A stretch of 9,802 bases of DNA from assembly GCA_041487075.1 (NCBI GenBank), contig JBGPMO010000019.1, positions 1-9,802 of the forward strand, written 5' to 3'. Shown in pieces: positions 1-6,767 of the stretch. The notes beneath the pieces were generated by a model. That model searched no databases and was not told the DNA's origin. It worked only from the letters and a program-made list of their open reading frames with translations. The stretch's first letter is position 1. Each line of letters opens with the position of its first letter. A program made the translations under genes and the position numbers. The stretch is from JBGPMO01 sp041487075 (GTDB lineage Bacteria; Patescibacteriota; Minisyncoccia; UBA6257; 1-14-0-10-40-38).

Positions 1-1
1 C

Positions 2-1600
2 GCGCCTATCGCCTTCAGTGAACAAGGGTTTGTACTCCAAGGCCTCTTAAAGGATATTCCCCAGCTTGCCGAAATTTCTTTTATCTGCGTTACTCCGAGC
101 GCCTGTGAGCCCGGCCGGGAAACAAGCCGCTTCATCCGAAACGGCGCAGAGATTCAAGCCGGAACCCCGCTCCGAGATCGGAGCCGAGACTCGGCATTCC
201 TCGCGGCAAAAGAGGGGAAAATTTACGTTGGCGCCGTTGAATCCGCAGCAGGGATTTCAAGCGTTCCCCTCGCATCCCGTGTCTTAAATGCCAAAAATGA
301 AATTGTCGAAGTACTCGCGGGCAAAATTAATTTGAACGCCGCGATCCAGCCGATTATCAAGGCTGCAAAGCTCGGGACGAGCGGATACGTCTATGCGGTA
401 ACCCGTGAAGGAACTATCATTGCCTATCCAAACCAGGAACTCGTCGGGAAAACGATACAAACGCTCCCCCTCCTTGATGCGATCGCCTCAAGCGGCGCTT
501 CAAAAAATGCTTCCTACACGAGCGTTACCGGGGTCGCGGTAAGCGGCGCCGCTCGCTTAATCCCCGAGACCGGCGTCGCCGTCATCGCCGAATGGCCGCA
601 GACAGAAACCAAGTCTCTCATCCGCACCATTCTTTTTCAGATCGGCGGCTTCCTGCTCCTCGCCTTCGCCATACTCTTTATCATCGCAAGCTCTGTAGCG
701 CTCAAGCTCATCGAACCCATTGCTGCGCTTCGAGAAGGCACGAGCGTTATCGGCGCCGGCAATTTCAATTACCGCGTTCAAATTAAAACCGGCGACGAAC
801 TTGAAGATCTCGGCGCAAATTTAAACAAGATGGCAGTGAACTTAAAAGGCCTTGAGGAACTCCGTGAACTCAAGCTCCGCGCGGACCTCCTCTCGGAGAG
901 TTTGCGCAAAGAACAAGAACTCTCGAAACTCAAAGACCAATTCATCACCACCATCTCTCACCAATTAAATACGCCGCTCACCGCCATCAATTGGTCGCTC
1001 GCCGCATTCGATGACCCAAAACTCTCCAAAGAAAAAATGAAAGAAGTGGTAGATATCATCTCAAAGAGCCAAAAAGATATTGTGGCAATCGTGAACGATC
1101 TCGTGACCCTTTCAGAAGTCGGATTCCAATACAAAAAATCTCGCGTGACATCGGTTGACATTGCGCGGGTGATAGAAAAAATCCTCGATTTCTCGAGCGG
1201 CGTGATCCAGTTAAAGGATTTAAACGTGACGTTTCAAAAAACAGCCGGCGACGCCATAGCGCGCGTCAATGAATTTACTATTATGAAGGCGCTTGAGAAC
1301 CTTATTGATAACGCCATTGGCTACTCAAATAAAGGAGGCGCTGTTGCGATCGAGCTTGCCGCCGACGAAAAAGAAATTCGGATAACCATCACCGACCAGG
1401 GCATCGGCATCCCTAAAGAAGACCAGTCGGCAATTTTTCAACAATTTTTCCGCGCCCGGAATGCCATACAGAAAAAGAATGTGGGCACTGGCTTAGGGCT
1501 CTATATTGTAAAGACCATCATCGAGGGGCACGGCGGCAGAGTCTGGTTTGAATCAGAAGAAAATAAGGGATCCGCATTCCATGTGACGTTGCCAAGATAA
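2..1600 (+). CDS. Sensor histidine kinase with extracytoplasmic Cache domain (5' end outside window)
   Basis: Membrane sensor kinase of a two-component system. The reading frame is open from the left edge, giving 532 visible codons. An internal TTG at 332 is not the start, because the codons before it encode recognisable Cache-like sequence (IYVGAVES near visible residue 73, then a GYVYAVTREGTIIAYP stretch at 128-143 and ELVGK after it). A transmembrane helix lies at about 206-232, HAMP at about 230-288, HisKA at about 310-375 with phospho-acceptor His320 (SHQLNTPLT), and a complete HATPase_c at 422-532 with N-box (ENLIDNAIGYS), G1 (DQGIGIP), F-box (IFQQFF) and G2 (GTGLGLYIV). The residue after His320 is Gln where most HisKA proteins have Glu or Asp. 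The Cache domain would sense a small ligand outside the membrane and the kinase would phosphorylate a response regulator. No regulator is present in the window, so the target is unknown. The family is clear; the ligand is not. Confidence 0.93.
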   Translation, partial: APIAFSEQGFVLQGLLKDIPQLAEISFICVTPSACEPGRETSRFIRNGAEIQAGTPLRDRSRDSAFLAAKEGKIYVGAVESAAGISSVPLASRVLNAKNEIVEVLAGKINLNAAIQPIIKAAKLGTSGYVYAVTREGTIIAYPNQELVGKTIQTLPLLDAIASSGASKNASYTSVTGVAVSGAARLIPETGVAVIAEWPQTETKSLIRTILFQIGGFLLLAFAILFIIASSVALKLIEPIAALREGTSVIGAGNFNYRVQIKTGDELEDLGANLNKMAVNLKGLEELRELKLRADLLSESLRKEQELSKLKDQFITTISHQLNTPLTAINWSLAAFDDPKLSKEKMKEVVDIISKSQKDIVAIVNDLVTLSEVGFQYKKSRVTSVDIARVIEKILDFSSGVIQLKDLNVTFQKTAGDAIARVNEFTIMKALENLIDNAIGYSNKGGAVAIELAADEKEIRITITDQGIGIPKEDQSAIFQQFFRARNAIQKKNVGTGLGLYIVKTIIEGHGGRVWFESEENKGSAFHVTLPR

Positions 1601-1636
1601 CGAACGTATAACTTACCACTGATAACGAATAACGGG

Positions 1637-1657
1637 AAACGAATACGCATTCGTTTT
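1637..1657 (+). terminator. Weak terminator-like hairpin after the kinase
   Basis: An 8-bp stem (1637-1644 with 1649-1656) closes a 4-nt loop, ACGC, and runs into TTTT at 1654-1657, most of which is part of the stem. It lies 37 bp after the kinase stop codon. The stem is AT-rich and the U-tract short, so it may be only a weak terminator. The stem words ACGAAT/ATTCGT recur elsewhere in the window. Confidence 0.35.
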
Positions 1658-1767
1658 AAAAAGGATTCTCTCAATAAGTTGCAAAAATTCGGCGAAAGTC
1701 CTAAGATGCATTCGTCGCAGGTTGGTAGTCATGAGTTAGTTATTAATTTTCAGTTATACGTTAATCC

Positions 1768-2250
1768 ATGGAACATCTCTTCAATAGTTCTCTCGGCCTC
1801 AAACTCTCCCCCGAGCAAATCGTGCGCGAACTCATCCGGTTCATGCAGGAAGACGCCAAACGAAACTACAAAATCATCATCGGTTCTGACTCGGAGAAAA
1901 ACGGCAACGGCACGGTTGATTTCGTCACCGCAATCGTTATCCATCGCGTGGGGAACGGCGGCCGATACTTCTGGCGGAGAATCGTGCAGGAAAAACGCTT
2001 TCATACGCTCCGGGACCGCATCTTAGAAGAAGTCTTGATGTCTATCGATGTCGCAAAAGAGTTGCTCGAAACCACCAAACAATTCGAGATGCCAAAGTAC
2101 GATTTTGAAATCCATGTGGATGTGGGCGAAAACGGCGCGACGCGCACCATGATTCAGGAGCTCGTCGGCATGGTTCGCGCCATGAATTTTGAAGCAAAAA
2201 CAAAACCCGACAGTTACGCCGCGAGTAAAGTGGCGGATAGGCATGTGTAG
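1768..2250 (+). CDS. YkuK/DUF458 family RNase H-like protein
   Basis: A 160-residue protein of the DUF458 family (Bacillus YkuK type), which is predicted to have an RNase H-like fold; its substrate is not established. The conserved blocks are visible: IIIGSDS at about 36-42 (first acidic strand), FVTAIVIHRVGNGGRYFWR at 52-70, EIHVDVGENG at 114-123 (second acidic strand), and the C-terminal TKPDSYAASKVADRHV at 145-160. Length and motif order match the family, so it looks complete. The ATG at 1768 has no Shine-Dalgarno, but TTATAC at 1754-1759 sits 8 bp upstream, compatible with a leaderless mRNA. The stop is followed after one base by the heptamer array that precedes the four-helix-bundle gene. 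The downstream exonuclease, beyond that gene, also has an RNase H-like fold. Family assignment is firm; cellular function is unknown. Confidence 0.9.
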   Translation: MEHLFNSSLGLKLSPEQIVRELIRFMQEDAKRNYKIIIGSDSEKNGNGTVDFVTAIVIHRVGNGGRYFWRRIVQEKRFHTLRDRILEEVLMSIDVAKELLETTKQFEMPKYDFEIHVDVGENGATRTMIQELVGMVRAMNFEAKTKPDSYAASKVADRHV

Positions 2251-2251
2251 T

Positions 2252-2279
2252 AAAGCGCAAAGCGCCGAGCGCAAATCGC
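2252..2279 (+). repeat. Heptamer repeat array, left copy
   Basis: Four adjoining 7-bp units: AAAGCGC, AAAGCGC, CGAGCGC, AAATCGC. The array starts one base after the YkuK stop codon and ends three bases before the ATG of the four-helix-bundle gene. A matching array in inverted orientation follows that gene at 2631-2658. Compared unit by unit from the outer ends, 21 of 28 positions agree. Confidence 0.8.
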
Positions 2280-2282
2280 GGC

Positions 2283-2630
2283 ATGTTTCGCTTTGAAGAA
2301 CTTGAGATATGGCGCTTAGCAACAGATTATGGTAAAGAATGCTATCGCCTTACTCATGAATTCCCTAAAGAAGAACGCTTTGCGCTTGCCGACCAACTAC
2401 GACGTGCCGCAATATCAATTTCGAATAACATCGCAGAAGGCTCAGTTGGCTCAATAATAAACTTTAAAAGATATCTCACGATGGCACTCGGCTCAACTCT
2501 TGAGACTGTGAATATTCTTAACTTTGCTTGTGAAATAGAATATATTAATCAAAAGATAAAAAATGATATGTATGAAAAAGCAGAAGAATTAATCAGAAAA
2601 ATGCGTAATTTTTCAAAATCTCTCACTTAA
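2283..2630 (+). CDS. Four-helix bundle protein (S23 / 23S rRNA intervening-sequence protein family)
   Basis: A 115-residue, probably all-helical protein of the S23/IVP family (TIGR02436 type), first known from intervening sequences in 23S rRNA genes and structurally related to Avd of diversity-generating retroelements. The family signature is clear: FRFEELEIWRLATDY at 2-16, QLRRAAISISNNIAEG at 38-53, and FKRYLTMALGSTLETVN at 61-77. No catalytic residues are expected; the proposed role is binding nucleic acid or partner proteins and is not established. The gene is visibly richer in A and T than its neighbours, especially over its second half. It is bounded on both sides by inverted heptamer arrays with no spare sequence, so it looks like an inserted cassette. 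No reverse transcriptase, variable repeat or rRNA is visible, so neither a retroelement nor a true rRNA intervening sequence is supported. The ATG at 2283 gives the conserved N-terminus. Confidence 0.92.
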   Translation: MFRFEELEIWRLATDYGKECYRLTHEFPKEERFALADQLRRAAISISNNIAEGSVGSIINFKRYLTMALGSTLETVNILNFACEIEYINQKIKNDMYEKAEELIRKMRNFSKSLT

Positions 2631-2658
2631 ACGCTCTGCGCTTTGCGATTCGCGCTTT
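2631..2658 (-). repeat. Heptamer repeat array, right copy (inverted)
   Basis: Read on the + strand, the units are ACGCTCT, GCGCTTT, GCGATTC, GCGCTTT, starting directly after the stop codon of the four-helix-bundle gene. On the minus strand they read AAAGCGC, GAATCGC, AAAGCGC, AGAGCGT, the same repeat family as at 2252-2279. CGCAAAGCGC (2256-2265) and GCGCTTTGCG (2638-2647) form an exact 10-bp inverted repeat. The two arrays could pair as an imperfect stem around the whole gene. Confidence 0.8.
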
Positions 2659-2672
2659 GCCTCTTTAATACC

Positions 2673-3239
2673 ATGGATAAACTCGTACTCGACATCGAAA
2701 CCTCAAACACCTTTGCGGACGTCGGCGGTCAGCATAATCTGGAGCGTTTGACTGTTTCATTGATTGGCGCGTATTCGTACAACCACAATAAATATTTTTC
2801 ATTCGACGAACACCAGATTGCGGATTTTGAACCTCTCTTGAAAAAAGCCGGACTCGTCATCGGCTTTGCCATCAACCGCTTTGATATGCCGGTTTTAAAA
2901 AAGCATTTTTCGTTTGATTTGATGGCGCTCCCGCGGCTCGATCTCTTGGAAGAAATCGAGCTCGCCATGGGGACTCGCATCAGCTTAAATATTCTTGCAA
3001 AAACGAATCTGGGGCTCGAAAAAACCCATGCCTCGGGCCTTGAAGCAATCAAGCTCTATAATGAAGGTAGATTCGATGAACTTCGGGACTATTGTTTAAA
3101 CGATGTGAAACTGACGAAAGAATTGTATGAACTCGCAAAGAAACAAGGATATCTTTTGGTGCCGGACCGGACGACCGGCGCGCTCGCAAAAGTCCCGCTC
3201 CACTTTCAAGAAGAGACCTTGCTCGCGACGCTGTTTTGA
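2673..3239 (+). CDS. Predicted 3'-5' exonuclease, RNase H-like fold (DEDDy type)
   Basis: A 188-residue nuclease related to the RNase_H_2/YprB-like group. The acidic motifs can be read in order: Exo I is LDIET with Asp7 and Glu9; Exo II is GFAINRFD with Asp71; Exo III is YCLND with Tyr140 and Asp144, the Y-x3-D spacing of DEDDy enzymes. This suggests metal-dependent hydrolysis of single-stranded DNA or RNA ends; the actual substrate cannot be told. I chose the ATG at 2673 because an in-frame TTG at 2643 lies inside the heptamer array and the ten extra residues would be encoded by repeat sequence. There is no Shine-Dalgarno. The gene ends two bases before the convergent end of the hicA remnant. 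The protein looks complete, since all motifs are present and helical sequence continues to the C-terminus. Confidence 0.85.
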   Translation: MDKLVLDIETSNTFADVGGQHNLERLTVSLIGAYSYNHNKYFSFDEHQIADFEPLLKKAGLVIGFAINRFDMPVLKKHFSFDLMALPRLDLLEEIELAMGTRISLNILAKTNLGLEKTHASGLEAIKLYNEGRFDELRDYCLNDVKLTKELYELAKKQGYLLVPDRTTGALAKVPLHFQEETLLATLF

Positions 3240-3241
3240 AA

Positions 3242-3467
3242 TTAGGCAGCTCTCTTGAAGTCATCTTCGGTAATCTTGGCGAGTTCCAAAATGCCGATCA
3301 AGGTGCCGCGGGCAAGCTCTTTATGCATGGGCACCACCGTTGTCAGTGATGTGCCCGGCGACTTTCCGGCGCAACTTCACATGACTTCCCCGCTGGGATA
3401 CAAAAAAGAACCCGAACTCCCGGGTAAGAATTTTCACAACTTCTTTTCCGGAAAATGTCTTAGCCAC
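3242..3467 (-). pseudogene. hicA: hicA-like mRNA interferase toxin, frameshifted
   Basis: HicA toxins are small RNases with a double-stranded-RNA-binding-like fold and one catalytic His. Reading the minus strand from GTG at 3467, the frame gives the HicA start: GKEVVKIL, then FVSQRGSHVKLRRKVAG with the conserved GSH histidine (residue 29). It then runs into a stop at 3321-3323 after 48 codons. The rest of the domain (TTVVPMHKELARGTLIGIL, ending TEDDFKRAA) is intact in the next frame and stops at 3242-3244. Removing one base in the ACTGACAACG stretch near 3342 restores one continuous HicA of normal size. The start overlaps the end of hicB by 8 bp, the usual coupled arrangement. So the toxin is either inactivated, or the extra base is an assembly or sequencing error. 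The frames and motifs are read directly; loss of toxicity is inferred. Confidence 0.82.
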
Positions 3468-3678
3468 GCCCGACTTCGATAGAGGTTATGAGCGGCGATT
3501 CCGTCGGAAGCAATTTACGATCCCGCGGCGCATCTTCAAGATAGAGCTCCATGGCTTCTTTAAGGTTTCGCTGTGCCTCTTCGATCGTCTTACCCTGGCT
3601 CGTGACGCCGAGCTCGATCGAACGGGCCACAAACCATGTCCCGTCTTTTGCAATAACAATAGTAGATTTGTAGGTCAT
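3460..3678 (-). CDS. hicB: HicB family antitoxin
   Basis: A 72-residue HicB/UPF0150 protein that should neutralise HicA by covering its active site. The family pattern is visible: an N-terminal strand (TYKSTIVIAKDGTWFVARS), then GVTSQGKTIEEAQRNLKEAMELYLED at about 24-49. It lacks the extra C-terminal helix-turn-helix or ribbon-helix-helix domain of longer HicB proteins, so autoregulation by DNA binding is doubtful for this short form. It lies upstream of and overlaps the hicA remnant on the minus strand, in the order antitoxin then toxin. The ATG at 3676-3678 gives a family-like N-terminus with no Shine-Dalgarno. Because hicA is frameshifted, this antitoxin may now lack a partner, or may serve a related toxin elsewhere. 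Confidence 0.85.
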   Translation of the reverse strand: MTYKSTIVIAKDGTWFVARSIELGVTSQGKTIEEAQRNLKEAMELYLEDAPRDRKLLPTESPLITSIEVGRG

Positions 3679-3714
3679 TCAATAATGGTACCCTGATGAG
3701 TAGAACTCCGCAAG

Positions 3715-3798
3715 CCACCCTCCAATTTCAAGAAGTGGTGCTCCCCGGCCGCTGATTCCCCGGCCTAAAAGCCCGGGGCTTGTGGCTCGGTTTAGGTC
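3715..3798 (-). mobile_element. Structured GC-rich remnant, possibly an IS200/IS605-type end
   Basis: A non-coding stretch between the phosphatase stop and hicB. An 8-bp stem (3762-3769 with 3791-3798, one G-U pair) encloses a nested 5-bp hairpin (AAGCC CGG GGCTT, 3769-3781). CCCCGGCC occurs twice, at 3743-3750 and 3758-3765, and a third hairpin pairs 3715-3720 with 3733-3738. On the minus strand the order of hairpins, ending in a GGAGTTCTACTC stretch at about 3699-3710, resembles right ends of IS200/IS605 elements, where the omega RNA of tnpB terminates. No tnpA or tnpB is present, so at best this is a solo end. The structures are seen; the element identity is a resemblance only and could be wrong. 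Confidence 0.3.
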
Positions 3799-3819
3799 AA
3801 CCCCCGTTCGCCGCTACCA

Positions 3820-4611
3820 TCATGTACGTATAATATATTTAATAACTCGCTTGGTTTCAGCTGGCCCCTTCACTTTTACATAATCCACGTGACTTTTCAC
3901 AACCGCATAATCGTTGCCACCAGGAAAAATCGCATCTCCGAGAAAAAGCATTTCGGATATCTTCAGTCGGAGATTTTTTTCGATTTGCCGGAGACCGTAG
4001 GCCTTATCAATTCCTTTTTTGACAACATCAATGGACGTAAAACCAGCAGCTCGGACCTCGAAATGAGGCAACCGTCGCTGTACGAGGCGTGCAATTTTTA
4101 GTTTGAGGGGTGTATGTTCCCTCGTCCACTGCTCCTTAAGACGCACTCCCTTTGTGCCAAGCGCCTCCACCACGTCTTGGCCGAGAGCAGAAAATGTTAT
4201 CTGGCTCCCTCGATCCTCGAGTACCTTGCCATAAATCTTTTTCGGCGGCACGTAATGGATTTCTGCGAGAACCTCCTTGAAGGCTTTTTTTATGTGAGCT
4301 CGTTCTTTTTTGGATAATTCAAAACCATAGACTTTTTTCCATCCGCCATCGTAACGGTAGAAAGAAGTTGCCGTTGTCGGAAAGAGATACAATTTTGAGA
4401 GAAGTGATGGTGGACACTTAAAATTTTTAAGAAATTGTTTTTTAAACTGTTGGTAGGAACCGCCTCCGATGATAGCGATCTGCCTCACTTCGAGAAGTGA
4501 GGTAAGCGCATGACTCATATCCGACTCCATATCGGATTTGGTTTTGGTTAACGTGCCGTCCAGGTCGAAAACGATTAATTTTTTATTCACAAATCTAGAA
4601 GGAATGATCAT
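3820..4611 (-). CDS. HAD-IIB hydrolase, phosphomannomutase-like
   Basis: A 263-residue member of the HAD superfamily with a C2-type cap, closest in pattern to eukaryotic-type phosphomannomutase. Motif I is VFDLDGTLT with nucleophile Asp16 and acid/base Asp18. IIGGGSYQQF at 48-56 corresponds to motif II, FTSIDVVKKGIDKAYGL at 191-207 carries the motif III lysine, and FLGDAIFPGGND at 223-234 is motif IV. The GDxxxPGGND form and the SIDVVKKGIDK block are typical of phosphomannomutases, which interconvert mannose-6- and mannose-1-phosphate for GDP-mannose synthesis. A sugar-phosphate phosphatase role is equally possible from sequence alone. It is divergent from ftsK with a 54-bp gap. TATAAT on the minus strand at 4633-4628 lies 16 bp before the ATG. 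Only the structured region separates its end from hicB. Confidence 0.85.
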   Translation of the reverse strand: MIIPSRFVNKKLIVFDLDGTLTKTKSDMESDMSHALTSLLEVRQIAIIGGGSYQQFKKQFLKNFKCPPSLLSKLYLFPTTATSFYRYDGGWKKVYGFELSKKERAHIKKAFKEVLAEIHYVPPKKIYGKVLEDRGSQITFSALGQDVVEALGTKGVRLKEQWTREHTPLKLKIARLVQRRLPHFEVRAAGFTSIDVVKKGIDKAYGLRQIEKNLRLKISEMLFLGDAIFPGGNDYAVVKSHVDYVKVKGPAETKRVIKYIIRT

Positions 4612-4627
4612 AAATCGTTATCCCCCT

Positions 4628-4653
4628 ATTATAGAATCCTTTTTGGCTATAAT
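4628..4653. promoter_or_regulatory. Divergent -10 boxes for the HAD gene and ftsK
   Basis: ATTATA at 4628-4633 is TATAAT on the minus strand, 16 bp before the HAD start codon. TATAAT at 4648-4653 on the + strand lies 12 bp before the ftsK ATG. Predicted 5' leaders are therefore about 10 and 6 nt, with no Shine-Dalgarno in either. No good -35 hexamer is visible at the normal distance for either. The two polymerase footprints would overlap, so the promoters may compete. Confidence 0.6.
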
Positions 4654-4665
4654 ATAGAGATACCC

Positions 4666-6765
4666 ATGAAGAAGCCGAAAACCCGAAAAGAACTCCGGCG
4701 CGTTATCAAAAGCCTTGAGGAGAAACAACGGGTAAGCCCAGAGACAAAAAAGAGCGTGACGGCGATCCTCCTGCTCGGCCTTTCCGTCATTCTGATACTC
4801 GCGAGCATAGGGCTCGCCGGACCCGCGGGAACTGCCATCTATCACGGCCTCTTCTTTCTCTTTGGCTGGGGCTATTTCTTAATCCCCAAAGCCGCGGCGG
4901 GCGTTGCCCTCCTTTTTATTTTTACCCGCGAGAAAAATTTCTTCGGTATCACTTTCTTGGGAGCCGCGCTCGCCGTGCTCTCAAGCTTAGGATTGATTGA
5001 TATTATCTCCCCAGAAAAAGGCGGGTTTGTCGGCAAACTCGTGGGCACCCTTGAAGTTCCGTTTGGGAAAATCGCAGGACTCGTGGTGTTAGGAACACTG
5101 CTTATTACCTCTATTCTCATTGCGTTTGATTTTTCAATCCAATGGAAGCCACGGGGACCAAAGAAAAAAGACGAGGAAGCATCTGCATCAAGAGAAGAGA
5201 CGCTTCCCGAAGTGGCAGAGCCCGAAGCAGCTGAAGAAGAGCAGGAACCAGAAGAAGAAAAAGAGGAACCAGTCGAACCGGTCATCGCCAAGACAACACA
5301 AGGAGGAGCTATGCTCACCAAAATTCCCGTTGCGGCGAAAGATTATGTGTCTCCACCGCTTTCTCTTTTAAAATCCAGTATTGAGAAGCCGACTTCAGGC
5401 GACCTTCGGGCAAACGCAAATATCATCAAACGAACGCTTGAAAGTTTTGGCATCCCCGTTGAGATGGGAGAAATTTCTATCGGCCCGAAAGTCACCCGCT
5501 ATACCTTGAAGCCGGCTGAAGGCGTAAAGCTCACGAAGATTACCGCGTTAAACCAAGACTTGGCGCTCGCGCTTGCGGCGCACCCGATTCGGATCGAAGC
5601 GCCGATCCCGGGGAAATCCCTCGTCGGCATCGAAGTGCCGAACAAAGCCGCGGCAATCGTGCGATTGGGAAGTCTTCTCGGCTTTGAAGATTTTGCGAAG
5701 TTAGGGTCGTTAGGATTCCCGCTCGGCCGCGACGTCTCGGGAGAACCGATATTCATCGACATCGAAAAAATGCCGCATCTCTTAGTTGCCGGGAGCACCG
5801 GGTCGGGGAAATCCATCATGATCCATTCGATTTTAATCTCACTCCTCTATAAAAACTCGCCGCAGAGCCTGCGCCTCATCTTAATTGACCCAAAGCGGGT
5901 CGAGCTCTCGATCTATGAAGGCATCCCTCATCTCGCCGCTCCGGTCATTACGGATGCAAAAAAAGCTTTGGGCGTCTTCCGGTGGTCTATCAGCGAAATG
6001 GAGCATCGCTATGAAACGCTCCTCTCTGCCGGCTCCCGCGATATCAAAAGTTATAATAAAAATCATAAGGACGAACCGCTACCCTACCTCGTGCTCGTCG
6101 TTGACGAAATGGCAGACCTTATGGCACGATACGGTCGCGAGGTTGAAGGCTCGATTGTACGGCTCGCCCAGATGGCGCGGGCAACCGGGATCCATCTTAT
6201 TCTCTCGACCCAGCGGCCGTCCGTTGAAGTGGTGACTGGGCTCATTAAAGCGAACATCACCGCTCGCATTGCGCTCCAAGTCGCAAGCCAAATCGATTCC
6301 CGCACCATCCTTGACTCTGCTGGCGCGGAAAAACTGTTAGGCGGCGGCGATCTGCTCTTTATCTCATCAGAATTTTCAAAACCAAAACGAGTGCAAGGCG
6401 CCTATCTCGGTGAAGAAGAAACCCGAAGCGTCATTGAATTCATCATTGACCATAACGAGTCGGTAGCCGATGCGGCCCCTGCGATTGCCGCGGCGAACAA
6501 CGGAGTTGCATCGGAAGGCCGTGACGTCAACTTCGATGATTATATGGGCAGCGATGAAGATGATGACGATCTCTACCGTGAAGCTGTCGAAACCGTGCAG
6601 CAAGCCGGGAAAGCCTCTGCCTCCCTTCTCCAGCGGCGCCTCAAAGTCGGTTACGCGCGCGCAGCGCGGCTCCTTGATCTTATGGAAGAACGCGGCGTTA
6701 TCGGCCCGGGAGATGGCGCAAAACCAAGAGAAATATTGTTAGATGAAAATACCAGCCACGAATAG
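4666..6765 (+). CDS. ftsK: DNA translocase FtsK/SpoIIIE
   Basis: A 699-residue membrane-anchored, ATP-driven double-stranded DNA pump that clears and aligns chromosome ends at the division septum. The N-terminus has about four hydrophobic helices (roughly 31-52, 60-84, 92-112, 134-156), then an acidic, proline-rich linker (169-207) that is shorter than in Escherichia coli. The motor follows: an alpha-type region from about 230; Walker A GSTGSGKS at 376-383; Walker B LVLVVDE with Asp480 and Glu481; and STQRPSVEVVTGLIKANI at 514-531, as in all FtsK proteins. The C-terminal gamma winged helix is intact (ASLLQRRLKVGYARAARLL at 652-670, then MEERGVIG), so recognition of polarity sequences on the chromosome is expected. 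The ATG at 4666 follows a TATAAT box by 12 bp. The RodZ-like gene starts two bases after its stop codon, suggesting a shared transcript. Confidence 0.97.
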   Translation: MKKPKTRKELRRVIKSLEEKQRVSPETKKSVTAILLLGLSVILILASIGLAGPAGTAIYHGLFFLFGWGYFLIPKAAAGVALLFIFTREKNFFGITFLGAALAVLSSLGLIDIISPEKGGFVGKLVGTLEVPFGKIAGLVVLGTLLITSILIAFDFSIQWKPRGPKKKDEEASASREETLPEVAEPEAAEEEQEPEEEKEEPVEPVIAKTTQGGAMLTKIPVAAKDYVSPPLSLLKSSIEKPTSGDLRANANIIKRTLESFGIPVEMGEISIGPKVTRYTLKPAEGVKLTKITALNQDLALALAAHPIRIEAPIPGKSLVGIEVPNKAAAIVRLGSLLGFEDFAKLGSLGFPLGRDVSGEPIFIDIEKMPHLLVAGSTGSGKSIMIHSILISLLYKNSPQSLRLILIDPKRVELSIYEGIPHLAAPVITDAKKALGVFRWSISEMEHRYETLLSAGSRDIKSYNKNHKDEPLPYLVLVVDEMADLMARYGREVEGSIVRLAQMARATGIHLILSTQRPSVEVVTGLIKANITARIALQVASQIDSRTILDSAGAEKLLGGGDLLFISSEFSKPKRVQGAYLGEEETRSVIEFIIDHNESVADAAPAIAAANNGVASEGRDVNFDDYMGSDEDDDDLYREAVETVQQAGKASASLLQRRLKVGYARAARLLDLMEERGVIGPGDGAKPREILLDENTSHE

Positions 6766-6767
6766 TA

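Noticed and set aside
66..287. Small protein-coding frame on the + strand
   Set aside because: It lies in another frame within the Cache-coding part of the kinase and shows no domain-like pattern.
332..1600. Kinase gene starting at TTG 332
   Set aside because: The same frame is open to the left edge and encodes Cache-domain sequence before 332, so this TTG is internal.
2252..2658. CRISPR array or diversity-generating retroelement
   Set aside because: The repeats are 7 bp without spacers, and there is no reverse transcriptase, Cas gene or variable repeat nearby.
2643..2672. Ten-residue N-terminal extension of the exonuclease from TTG
   Set aside because: The codons come from the heptamer array; ATG at 2673 begins directly with the conserved strand of the nuclease fold.
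3255..3482. A + strand frame of 75 codons
   Set aside because: It runs antisense to the hicA remnant, whose conserved motifs explain the sequence.
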